This document shows, piece after piece, positions 32,785 through 39,377 of a stretch of 64,000 nucleotides of DNA. This DNA comes from Sphingomonas profundi. GTDB lineage: Bacteria; Pseudomonadota; Alphaproteobacteria; Sphingomonadales; Sphingomonadaceae. The notes under the pieces were generated by a model, which saw only the letters and a list, made by a program, of their open reading frames with translations, ran no database searches and was not told the DNA's origin. Each line of letters opens with the position of its first letter. Position 1 is the first letter of the stretch. The stretch is taken from NCBI RefSeq assembly GCF_009739515.1, contig NZ_CP046535.1, forward strand, positions 2,852,001 through 2,916,000, written 5' to 3'. A program made the position numbers and the translations under genes.

Positions 32785-33419
32785 AGGTGGTCGCTCACCC
32801 CGCCGCAATCGACGTGAACGGAAGCCCATACCTGCGCGATGCGAAGGGCAGCCTGGTGCCGCTTGCATCCGTGAAGGCGGCCGACCTGCTGATGGACGAG
32901 ACAGTGCGTAAAATCCTCGCCGGCGCGCACGAGGCGTCGGCGCTGGTGACCGCTTTCAAGGCGCGCACATTCGAGAATGTGGGCGAACTGCAGGCGCTGC
33001 TCGCGCAGCACTACGGCGCCAGCGTGGGCGGCAAGAAGGGCAATATCACGCTGGTGTCGTTCGACGGGTGCCAGAAAGTGCAGGTTCAGGTGGCGGATCT
33101 GCTCGAGTTCGGGCCGGAGCTGCAATCCGCCAAGGCGCTGATCGATGAGTGCCTCACCGAATGGGCGGTCGGCAGCGCAATCGAATTGCGCGCGCTGGTT
33201 AACCGCGTCTTCCAAGTCGACAAGCAGGGGCAAATCAACCGTGCCGAGCTCTTCATGCTGCTGCGCGTGGAGATCCAGGATGATCGCTGGATGCGCGCCA
33301 TGGAAGCGATACGCAATTCGATCCGGGTAATCGGCTCGCGCACCTACGTCCGCTTCTACGATCGGCCGGCACCAGACGCCGCGTGGCGGCCGGTGACCGT
33401 GGACCTAGCAGCGGCATGA
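32781..33419 (+). CDS. DUF3164-family phage protein
   Basis: 212 residues matching the DUF3164 pattern throughout: YLRDAKGSLVPLASVKAADL, LVTAFKARTFENVGELQALL, GGKKGNITLVSFDGCQKVQV, AKALIDECLTEWA, then GQINRAELFMLLRVEIQDDR and WMRAMEAIRNSIRVIGSR. The family is best known from Mu-like phages and prophages, where its role is unknown, possibly linked to DNA replication or transposition. Here it appears in a lambda-like phage. Coupled to both neighbours by ATGA overlaps. Confidence 0.88.
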   Translation: MKVVAHPAAIDVNGSPYLRDAKGSLVPLASVKAADLLMDETVRKILAGAHEASALVTAFKARTFENVGELQALLAQHYGASVGGKKGNITLVSFDGCQKVQVQVADLLEFGPELQSAKALIDECLTEWAVGSAIELRALVNRVFQVDKQGQINRAELFMLLRVEIQDDRWMRAMEAIRNSIRVIGSRTYVRFYDRPAPDAAWRPVTVDLAAA

Positions 33420-34063
33420 GCAGCGAGCGCTGGCTGATCCTCCGAACCAGCGGCGGGCAGACGCTACCGCTCGCGCGATCGTTGCAGGCTGCCGGCTTCG
33501 ATGCGTGGACGCCGGCACGCACGATCCGCAAAATCGTGCGGCCAGGAACGCGCACGGAGAAGCGTTTCGAGATTGATCTGGCGATCCTGCCGACATTCGT
33601 GTTCGCCCGCGAGCACGACCTCGTCTCGCTGGCGGACGCGGCGGCGAGGCCGGTCAGTCCACACCCGGCCTTCTCGATTTTCAGCCATGGCGGACGCATC
33701 CCGCTGATCGGCGACCGTGACGTCGCGGGGCTGCGCGAGGAGGAAGATCGGGCCGCAGCGACGATGCAGGCTATGCGCGACGCGGAGACGCACCAGGAGG
33801 CCGAGCGCATCCGCATCGCCGCGATCAAGTCCGAGGCGGCCAGGCGTCGAGCCATGCGCGCCCAACACCGCAGCTTCCTGCCAGGCACCGAGGTGACGGT
33901 GGCGGAGATGCCGGCACTGGTGGGCGTGACCGGCGTCGTAGAGGAGAGCGACGGCACGTTCGCCTCAGTGAGGTTCGGGACCCAATCCTGGAAGATTGAG
34001 GCTTGGCGTCTGTCGCCGATTGATGTAGCTGCCGATCAAGCCCTGCGGGGCCTCGCCGCCTGA
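33416..34063 (+). CDS. NusG/RfaH-like transcription factor with KOW-type C-terminus (candidate late antiterminator)
   Basis: 215 residues. The N-terminal part follows the NusG NGN fold: RWLILRTSGGQTLPLARSLQ, AAGFDAWTPARTIRKIV, and a strand ending LPTFVFA (compare P-x-Y-V-F in NusG). A helical, charged insert of about 50 residues follows (REEEDRAAATMQAMRDAETH). The C-terminus, PGTEVTVAEMPALVGVTGVV then FASVRFGTQSWKIEAWRL, has the G-x-x-V-x-V ... G-x-x-G-x-V spacing of a KOW domain. NusG homologues bind RNA polymerase and promote processivity. The gene sits just before the packaging and structural genes. Confidence 0.65.
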   Translation: MSSERWLILRTSGGQTLPLARSLQAAGFDAWTPARTIRKIVRPGTRTEKRFEIDLAILPTFVFAREHDLVSLADAAARPVSPHPAFSIFSHGGRIPLIGDRDVAGLREEEDRAAATMQAMRDAETHQEAERIRIAAIKSEAARRRAMRAQHRSFLPGTEVTVAEMPALVGVTGVVEESDGTFASVRFGTQSWKIEAWRLSPIDVAADQALRGLAA

Positions 34064-34174
34064 GCGGCTTTCGGGACAGACGATCTGGAGCTTCGGCTCT
34101 TGCGCGCCCACGCTGACTTCTGCGCCCATGTTGGCAGCGGAAGTCGTCAGCTTACCCTAGATCTGGAGGCCATC

Positions 34175-34348
34175 ATGGCAACTCCGTCGCTGGTCGATCG
34201 GCTGCGTATCGCGCAGGAACGGCTCGACCTCATTATCCGCGATGCCGAGAACGATCGCCGACCGCATGCGCGCACCGAGCAGCTGCTCGACGACGTGCAT
34301 GACCTCGGCACGGTTATGTGCCGCATCGCGCGGGGCGGCAGCCGGTGA
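34175..34348 (+). CDS. Small phage protein of unknown function
   Basis: 57 residues, helical and charged (DRLRIAQERLDLIIRDAEND), with CTGGAGG ahead of ATG 34175. No family recognised. Stop overlaps the next start. Confidence 0.6.
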   Translation: MATPSLVDRLRIAQERLDLIIRDAENDRRPHARTEQLLDDVHDLGTVMCRIARGGSR

Positions 34349-34479
34349 TGGATGACGGTGTCCGCCTCTTCATCCGGTGCGTGCTCGTCCTAGTCATGCT
34401 CCTGCTCGCGAAGGATGAGCCGCTGGTGATCACCCCCGTCGAACAGGCGTTGCACTGGGTGCGGGAGCGTATCGCATGA
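34348..34479 (+). CDS. Very small membrane protein
   Basis: 43 residues: MDDGVRLFIRCVLVLVMLLL, then AKDEPLVITPVEQALHWVRE. One hydrophobic span lies near the N-terminus. It overlaps the preceding stop (TGATG) and the next start (ATGA), so it fills the gap exactly, which argues that it is translated. Function unknown. Confidence 0.6.
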   Translation: MDDGVRLFIRCVLVLVMLLLAKDEPLVITPVEQALHWVRERIA

Positions 34480-34766
34480 GGTCTGAGGCATTTGAGTTCC
34501 CGCTGGTGCGGGAGGAGATGAAGCGCCTGCCCGGCGGCCGCTGGATCGATCCCCGCGTGCTCGACGACGCGATCGGCGAGATCGCCGTGGCCGATCTCAA
34601 AGCTGCCGGTGCTCGTGGCCGGCGCGACCGGCTGGACGCCGAGATCGCGAGACACGAGCAGGATGGTGCGCGTGCCCGGGCGAGGGTCATGGCCCTCATC
34701 GAGACCGCCATCACGATCAGCCCGGCAGCGTCGCCCGCCGAAATGCGACGAACCGAGTTCGATTGA
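34476..34766 (+). CDS. Small phage protein of unknown function
   Basis: 96 residues, mostly charged helix (EIAVADLKAAGARGRRDRLD, AEIARHEQDGARARARVMAL) and probably coiled coil. Last gene before the presumed packaging region. No family recognised. The start overlaps the previous stop by ATGA. Confidence 0.65.
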   Translation: MRSEAFEFPLVREEMKRLPGGRWIDPRVLDDAIGEIAVADLKAAGARGRRDRLDAEIARHEQDGARARARVMALIETAITISPAASPAEMRRTEFD

Positions 34767-34800
34767 CCTCGACACCGGCCGCCGCCCCCGGTTGGCCGCC

Positions 34801-34829
34801 CCCGAACCGGCCATCCCCCCCGGTTCGGG
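34801..34829. repeat. Inverted repeat upstream of terminase (candidate cos-region element)
   Basis: CCCGAACCGG / CCGGTTCGGG, perfect 10-bp arms with a 9-nt C-rich spacer, inside the 146-bp gap before the terminase small subunit. A palindromic CGTATACG follows at 34847-34854. In lambda-like phages this gap holds cos; a terminator is the alternative. Confidence 0.5.
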
Positions 34830-34899
34830 TCCTTCCCGGCCAGTTTCGTATACGGGGCGCAAAGGCTCGAAGCGTTCCCAGCTATGGGTTCTGAAAGGG

Positions 34900-35143
34900 G
34901 TCCGCACCTGAAATGTCCGCACCCCTGAACCTGGTGTCTGTGCGCGAGTTCGCGCGGCTCGACGGGTGCGACGACAAGCTGGTGCGCCGGGCGATAACGG
35001 CCGGAAAACTGCGGGTTTCGGAAGATGGCAAGCTCGACGCGGCGCTGGTCGGATCGGGCTGGAGACGGACCAACCGCCGCGGCGCTGCGGGTGCGGACAT
35101 CGGTGCGGACACCGCGCAAATGTCCGCACCGAATGTCCGCACC
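34900..35143. repeat. Six GTCCGCACC repeats around the terminase small-subunit start (candidate packaging site)
   Basis: Exact 9-mers at 34900-34908, 34915-34923, 35122-35130 and 35135-35143 (direct) and 35090-35098 and 35102-35110 (inverted). A degenerate copy (GTCCGCAGT) is at 35163. The repeats occur in both orientations and in different reading frames of the gene they overlap, so they are not a protein repeat. Position and number fit terminase binding sites (cosB or pac). Confidence 0.75.
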
Positions 35144-35560
35144 CAGGCAGTGACGGCGCCGCTGTCCGCAGTGCTCCCGCCGCCGACTGCGATTGGCGAT
35201 CAGCCGGATCCGGAGGAGGTCGTCGACTTCATCGCGCAGGTGCTCGCCGGCCGCTTCGCGCTGACCGGCGTCGCCGAGCAGGTGAAGGAGAATGCGCTCG
35301 CCGCGAAGAACCTGCTGGCTGCGCGGAAGGAAGCGGGTGACCTCGTCGACATCGAGGTGGCCGAGGCGATCCTGTTCGAGCAGGCGCGCCAGTTCCGCGA
35401 CGCCTGGATGAACTGGCCGGCCCGGGTCGGGCCGCTCATCGCCGCCGAGCTGGGCGTAGCGCCGGAGCCGGTGGTGGAGGCGCTGAACAAGCATGTCCAG
35501 CAGCAGCTCCAGGATCTCGGAGAGCCGGAAGCGGAGTTCGCAGAAGCCGGCGAAGGATGA
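34913..35560 (+). CDS. Terminase small subunit (Nu1-like)
   Basis: 215 residues. N-terminal helix-turn-helix (LVSVREFARLDGCDDKLVRR, AITAGKL), as in lambda Nu1, which recognises the packaging site. A Gly/Arg/Ala/Thr-rich linker (about residues 50-90) coincides with the GTCCGCACC repeats. The C-terminal helices (VVDFIAQVLAGRFALTGVAE, EAILFEQARQFRDAWMNWPA) resemble the large-subunit interaction region of related proteins. The next gene overlaps by 68 bp and encodes the large subunit, a typical gene order. Confidence 0.85.
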   Translation: MSAPLNLVSVREFARLDGCDDKLVRRAITAGKLRVSEDGKLDAALVGSGWRRTNRRGAAGADIGADTAQMSAPNVRTQAVTAPLSAVLPPPTAIGDQPDPEEVVDFIAQVLAGRFALTGVAEQVKENALAAKNLLAARKEAGDLVDIEVAEAILFEQARQFRDAWMNWPARVGPLIAAELGVAPEPVVEALNKHVQQQLQDLGEPEAEFAEAGEG

Positions 35561-37607
35561 GCGGCTGCGGCGCGCCTGGCGCCGCGGCCTCACGCCTCCG
35601 CCCTGGATCAATCTGCCCGACTGGGCGGATCGCTACCGACGGCTCGCGAAGGAGGCGGGCTCCACCTCGGGGAAGTGGCGGACCTCGACCGTAGAGGTGG
35701 CGCGCGGGCCGATGCTCGCGGTGACCGAGCCGGGGGTGCACGTGCTCACCGCCATGGTGTGCACGCAGCTGCTCAAGACGGCGCTGCTCGAGACGATCGT
35801 CGGCTATCACGCGCACATCAAGCCGGTACCGATGCTGCTCGTGCAGCCGAAGGAAGCCGCCGCCGAGCAGTTCTCGAAGGAGCGCATCTCGCCCATGATC
35901 CGGGCGACGCCGGTGCTTCGGGACCTGATGGGCTCGCGCAAGAGCCGGTCGGCCGAGGAGACGCTGCTCTACAAGGGCTTTCCGGGCGGCTTCCTCGCCC
36001 TGGCTGGCGCCGGATCGCCCGACAACCTCGCCCGGCGGCCCGTCTGCATCACGATGTACGACGAGGTCGACAAATACGTCCTGACGCGCGAGGGCGACGC
36101 GATCGGGCTCGGCGACGAGCGCCAGGCCACCTTCTCGGAATATCTGTCGGTCCGGGTCTGCTCGCCGACGATCGAGGGCGAGAGCCGCATCGAGGCGAGC
36201 TACCTCGCCGGCGACCAGCGGCAGGCCTCGGTCGAGTGCCCGCACTGCCGCCACCGCAACTTCATCGACTTCTTCAGGCACGTCGAGTGGGACAAGGAGC
36301 TCGACGAGGCCGGCAACGTCATCGCGCACCACCCGCGCACGGCGAAGATCTACTGCGAGGCCTGCGGCGTCGGCTGGGACGAGGGTGCCCGACTGCAGGC
36401 GCTGAAGACGACGCGCTGGCACCAGACGAAGGCGTTCCTGTGCTGCGGCAAGCACCAGGATCCGCTCGCCGTCTTCGAGGAGACGTGGCGGCGGCAGGGT
36501 GACAGCCGGCCGGCCGATCCGGTGCTGCAGACGTGGGACTGGTGGGCCGGCCCGCGATGGGCGGTTTACCGCGCGCGATGTCAGCACTGCGGCAAGTGGC
36601 CGGTCGACAACGAGCATGCCAGCTTCACCGCCGGCAAGCTGTTCTCGCCGTGGCCGAAGGATGCGCCGCCGAAGCAGGCGACGAAGTGGCTCGACATGAA
36701 GGACGACCCGGATCAGCGGGTCGTGTTCGACAACACGCAGCGCGGCCGGCCGCACCGGCGCGCCACAGGCAAGGACCTGAAGGCGGAGACGCTGGCGGCG
36801 CGAGCCGAGACCTGGCCGGGCGAGGTTCCGGACGGGATCGGCCTGATCACCGTCGGCGGCGACACGCAGGACGATCGCGTCGAGCTCGAGTTCGTCGGCT
36901 GGGGCACGAACGAGGAGAGCTGGTCGCTCGGCTACGTCGTAATCGAGGGCGACACCTCGAGCTTCGAGCTCTGGGATCGCGTCGACGAGCAGCTGCTGCG
37001 CACCTTCCGCCGCGCCGACGGTCGCGCGTTCGCGGTCGAGGCGGCGTGCATCGATTCGGGCGGTCACCGCACCAACGAGGTCTATGCGTTCGCCAAGGCG
37101 CGCCTGGGCCGCAAGGTGTGGGCCATCAAGGGCGCGTCGGAGAAGAGCGGCCAGCGCGCGCCGATCTGGCCGACGGTGAAGCCGTCAACGCGCAAGCGGT
37201 CGCAGTACAAGCCGACCGTGATCGGGGTGAACGCGGCGAAGGACACGATCCGCGCCAGGCTGGAAGAGGTTCGCGAGCCCGGGCCCGGGTTCATGCACTT
37301 CCATGCGAAGCGCGAGCTGGCCTGGTACGAGCAGCTGATCGTCGAACGACGCATCCTGAAGGTGATGGCGGGCTCCCGCTTCACGGTGTGGGAATGCCCG
37401 AAGGGCAAGGCAAACGAGGCACTGGACTGCCGGGTCTATGCCTACGCGGCGCTGCAGGGCCTGATCCATTTCGGCCTGCGCCTGAACGAACGCACCGAGG
37501 AACTGGCGACGCGGTTCATCGCGATCGCGGCGCCCGAGATGGCGCCGGCCGCCGAGGATGCCTGGATCAGCCGGTCCGGCGCCGACGGCGGCGAGAGCTG
37601 GCTATGA
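35493..37607 (+). CDS. Terminase large subunit (GpA family)
   Basis: 704 residues of the lambda GpA type, the packaging motor ATPase and nuclease. Visible are PPPWINLPDWADRYRRLAKE, a Walker A-like TQLLKTALLE in which the usual Gly before Lys is Leu, LLVQPKEAAAEQFSKERI, Walker B ITMYDEVDKY, two Cys pairs (CPHCRHRN, CEACGVGW) and the nuclease-domain GGDTQDDRVELEFVGW. ATG 35493 lies inside the small-subunit gene. The later Asp-rich motifs suggest the nuclease is intact. Followed by gpW and portal genes. Confidence 0.93.
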   Translation: MSSSSSRISESRKRSSQKPAKDERLRRAWRRGLTPPPWINLPDWADRYRRLAKEAGSTSGKWRTSTVEVARGPMLAVTEPGVHVLTAMVCTQLLKTALLETIVGYHAHIKPVPMLLVQPKEAAAEQFSKERISPMIRATPVLRDLMGSRKSRSAEETLLYKGFPGGFLALAGAGSPDNLARRPVCITMYDEVDKYVLTREGDAIGLGDERQATFSEYLSVRVCSPTIEGESRIEASYLAGDQRQASVECPHCRHRNFIDFFRHVEWDKELDEAGNVIAHHPRTAKIYCEACGVGWDEGARLQALKTTRWHQTKAFLCCGKHQDPLAVFEETWRRQGDSRPADPVLQTWDWWAGPRWAVYRARCQHCGKWPVDNEHASFTAGKLFSPWPKDAPPKQATKWLDMKDDPDQRVVFDNTQRGRPHRRATGKDLKAETLAARAETWPGEVPDGIGLITVGGDTQDDRVELEFVGWGTNEESWSLGYVVIEGDTSSFELWDRVDEQLLRTFRRADGRAFAVEAACIDSGGHRTNEVYAFAKARLGRKVWAIKGASEKSGQRAPIWPTVKPSTRKRSQYKPTVIGVNAAKDTIRARLEEVREPGPGFMHFHAKRELAWYEQLIVERRILKVMAGSRFTVWECPKGKANEALDCRVYAYAALQGLIHFGLRLNERTEELATRFIAIAAPEMAPAAEDAWISRSGADGGESWL

Positions 37608-37617
37608 GGAGTTGCCG

Positions 37618-37812
37618 ATGGCGTTCACGAGCAACGACGTAGAGCAGCTGCGTGCCGCGATCGCGACGGGCGCGGTGAAAGTGCGCTACGCCGACCGCGA
37701 GGTGACCTATCGATCGCTCGGCGAGATGCGCGATATCCTGCGCATGATCCAGGCGGACATGCAGGGCGACGCGCTGAGCAACCGCTGCCGCACGTCCGTG
37801 GCGGCGTTCTGA
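37618..37812 (+). CDS. Head-tail joining protein (gpW family)
   Basis: 64 residues. Pattern FTSNDVEQLRAAIATGAVKV, YADREVTYRSLGEM and MRDILRMIQADM matches lambda gpW, which binds the portal after packaging and forms the platform for tail attachment. ATG 37618 with GAGG nearby is preferred to an earlier in-frame start inside the terminase gene. It lies in the lambda order A-W-B. Confidence 0.87.
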   Translation: MAFTSNDVEQLRAAIATGAVKVRYADREVTYRSLGEMRDILRMIQADMQGDALSNRCRTSVAAF

Positions 37813-37813
37813 G

Positions 37814-39364
37814 GTGACCTGGCTCGACCAGGCGATCGGCTGGGTGGCGCCCGTCGCCGGCGCGCGGCGTCTGGCTGCGCGGCGGCAGATGGACATGCAC
37901 GGCCGCGCCTACGAGGCGGCGCGTCGCGACCACCGCACCGCCAGCTGGCAGGCCGGCGGCACCGATGCCAATGCCGAGGCGGGCGCCAACGAGGAGATCG
38001 TCCGCAATCGCTCGCGCGACCTGGTGCGCAACAATGGCTGGGCGCTGCAGATCGTCGACACCTTCGCCGACCATGTCGTCGGCACCGGCATCGTCGGTGC
38101 GCCGACAGGGCTGAAGGGACGCAACGCGAAGAAGGTCTCCGGCGACTGGCGGAGCTGGGGCGAGGTCTGCGACCATGACGGCGACCATGACCTGAACGGG
38201 CTGCTCTGGTCGGCGACGAAGGGCATGGCGGAATCGGGCGCCGCCATCGTCCGCTTCCGCCGCCTGCAGTTCGACGCCAAGGTGACGACCGCGCCGCTGT
38301 CGCTGCAGGTGATGGAGCCCGACTTCCTCGATCCGCTGAAGAACGGCACGACGCGAAGCGGTGGCCTGATCGATCGCGGGATCGAATATGACGCCGGCGG
38401 CCGCAAGGTCGCCTACTGGCTTCTCCCGCACCATCCCGGCAACGTCGCCCAGTTCCGCGCCCGCACGCTCGTCAGCGATCGCGTACCGGCCGACGAGATC
38501 GTCTACCTCTACAACAAGCTGCGGCCCGGGCAGGACCGGGGAATGCCGCTGCTGGCGCCCGCGGTGATGACGCTGCGCGATCTGCGCGGCTATCTCGACG
38601 CCGAGCTCGTCCGCAAGCGCATCGCCTCGTGCATGGCCGGCTTCATCACCGACAAGGGCGACGGCGATCCGGTGACGCTCTCCGATCCGAAAACGGGCGA
38701 GGCGCTGAAGCGCAAATTCGGCAAGCTCGTCGACAAGTTCGAGCCGGGCATGATGACGCGCCTGTTTCCGGGCGAGGATGTCACCATGGCGACGCCGCCG
38801 AGCGCGCCCGGCATCGCCGAGGCGGCGCAATTCTACCTGCGTGAGGCCGCGGCGGCCGCCGGCGTGATGTACGAGCACGCCACCGGCGACTTCTCCGGCG
38901 TGAACTATTCGAGCTGGCGCGCCGGGCATCATGGCTTCCGCCGCCGGATGGAGCGGATCCAGTGGCTCGTCGTGGTGCACAAGCTCTGCCGCGTGATCGC
39001 GCAGCGCTACCGCGAGGCGTCCCTCGCCGCCGGCCTGCTGCCGGTCGCGAGCTTCGGCTGGCGCTGGACGCCGCCTGGCTTCATCTCAGTCGACCCCTAC
39101 AAGGATGCTCAGGCGGATCTCGCCAACCTGCGGATGGGCAAGGTGACGCTCAGCCAGCTCGTTGAGGAGCGCGGCTACGACTATCTCGAGTTCCTCGCCC
39201 AATATGCCGAGGATCTCGCGAATGCGGAGGCGGCGCTTGGGCCCGGCGTGATGTTCGACGGCGATCCGCGCAAGCTGGTCAACCCGCCGAAGCCGGAGAG
39301 CGGCGACGCGAAGAAGGCCGACGCGGCCGCCAACGACAGCGCTGACGCCGCCGACGCGGCCTGA
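37814..39364 (+). CDS. Portal protein (lambda gpB family)
   Basis: 516 residues from GTG 37814. The start (WLDQAIGWVAPVAGARRLAA), the motif VRNNGWALQIVDTFADHVVG, VMEPDFLDP, IEYDAGGRKVAYWLLPHHPG, the loop VPADEIVYLYNKLRPGQDRG and SGVNYSSWRAGHHGFRR are all typical. Portals form a dodecameric ring at one capsid vertex through which DNA is packaged. The C-terminal tail is rich in Ala/Asp/Lys. Next gene is the protease-capsid fusion. Confidence 0.94.
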   Translation: MTWLDQAIGWVAPVAGARRLAARRQMDMHGRAYEAARRDHRTASWQAGGTDANAEAGANEEIVRNRSRDLVRNNGWALQIVDTFADHVVGTGIVGAPTGLKGRNAKKVSGDWRSWGEVCDHDGDHDLNGLLWSATKGMAESGAAIVRFRRLQFDAKVTTAPLSLQVMEPDFLDPLKNGTTRSGGLIDRGIEYDAGGRKVAYWLLPHHPGNVAQFRARTLVSDRVPADEIVYLYNKLRPGQDRGMPLLAPAVMTLRDLRGYLDAELVRKRIASCMAGFITDKGDGDPVTLSDPKTGEALKRKFGKLVDKFEPGMMTRLFPGEDVTMATPPSAPGIAEAAQFYLREAAAAAGVMYEHATGDFSGVNYSSWRAGHHGFRRRMERIQWLVVVHKLCRVIAQRYREASLAAGLLPVASFGWRWTPPGFISVDPYKDAQADLANLRMGKVTLSQLVEERGYDYLEFLAQYAEDLANAEAALGPGVMFDGDPRKLVNPPKPESGDAKKADAAANDSADAADAA

Positions 39365-39377
39365 TCCGGAGACCATC

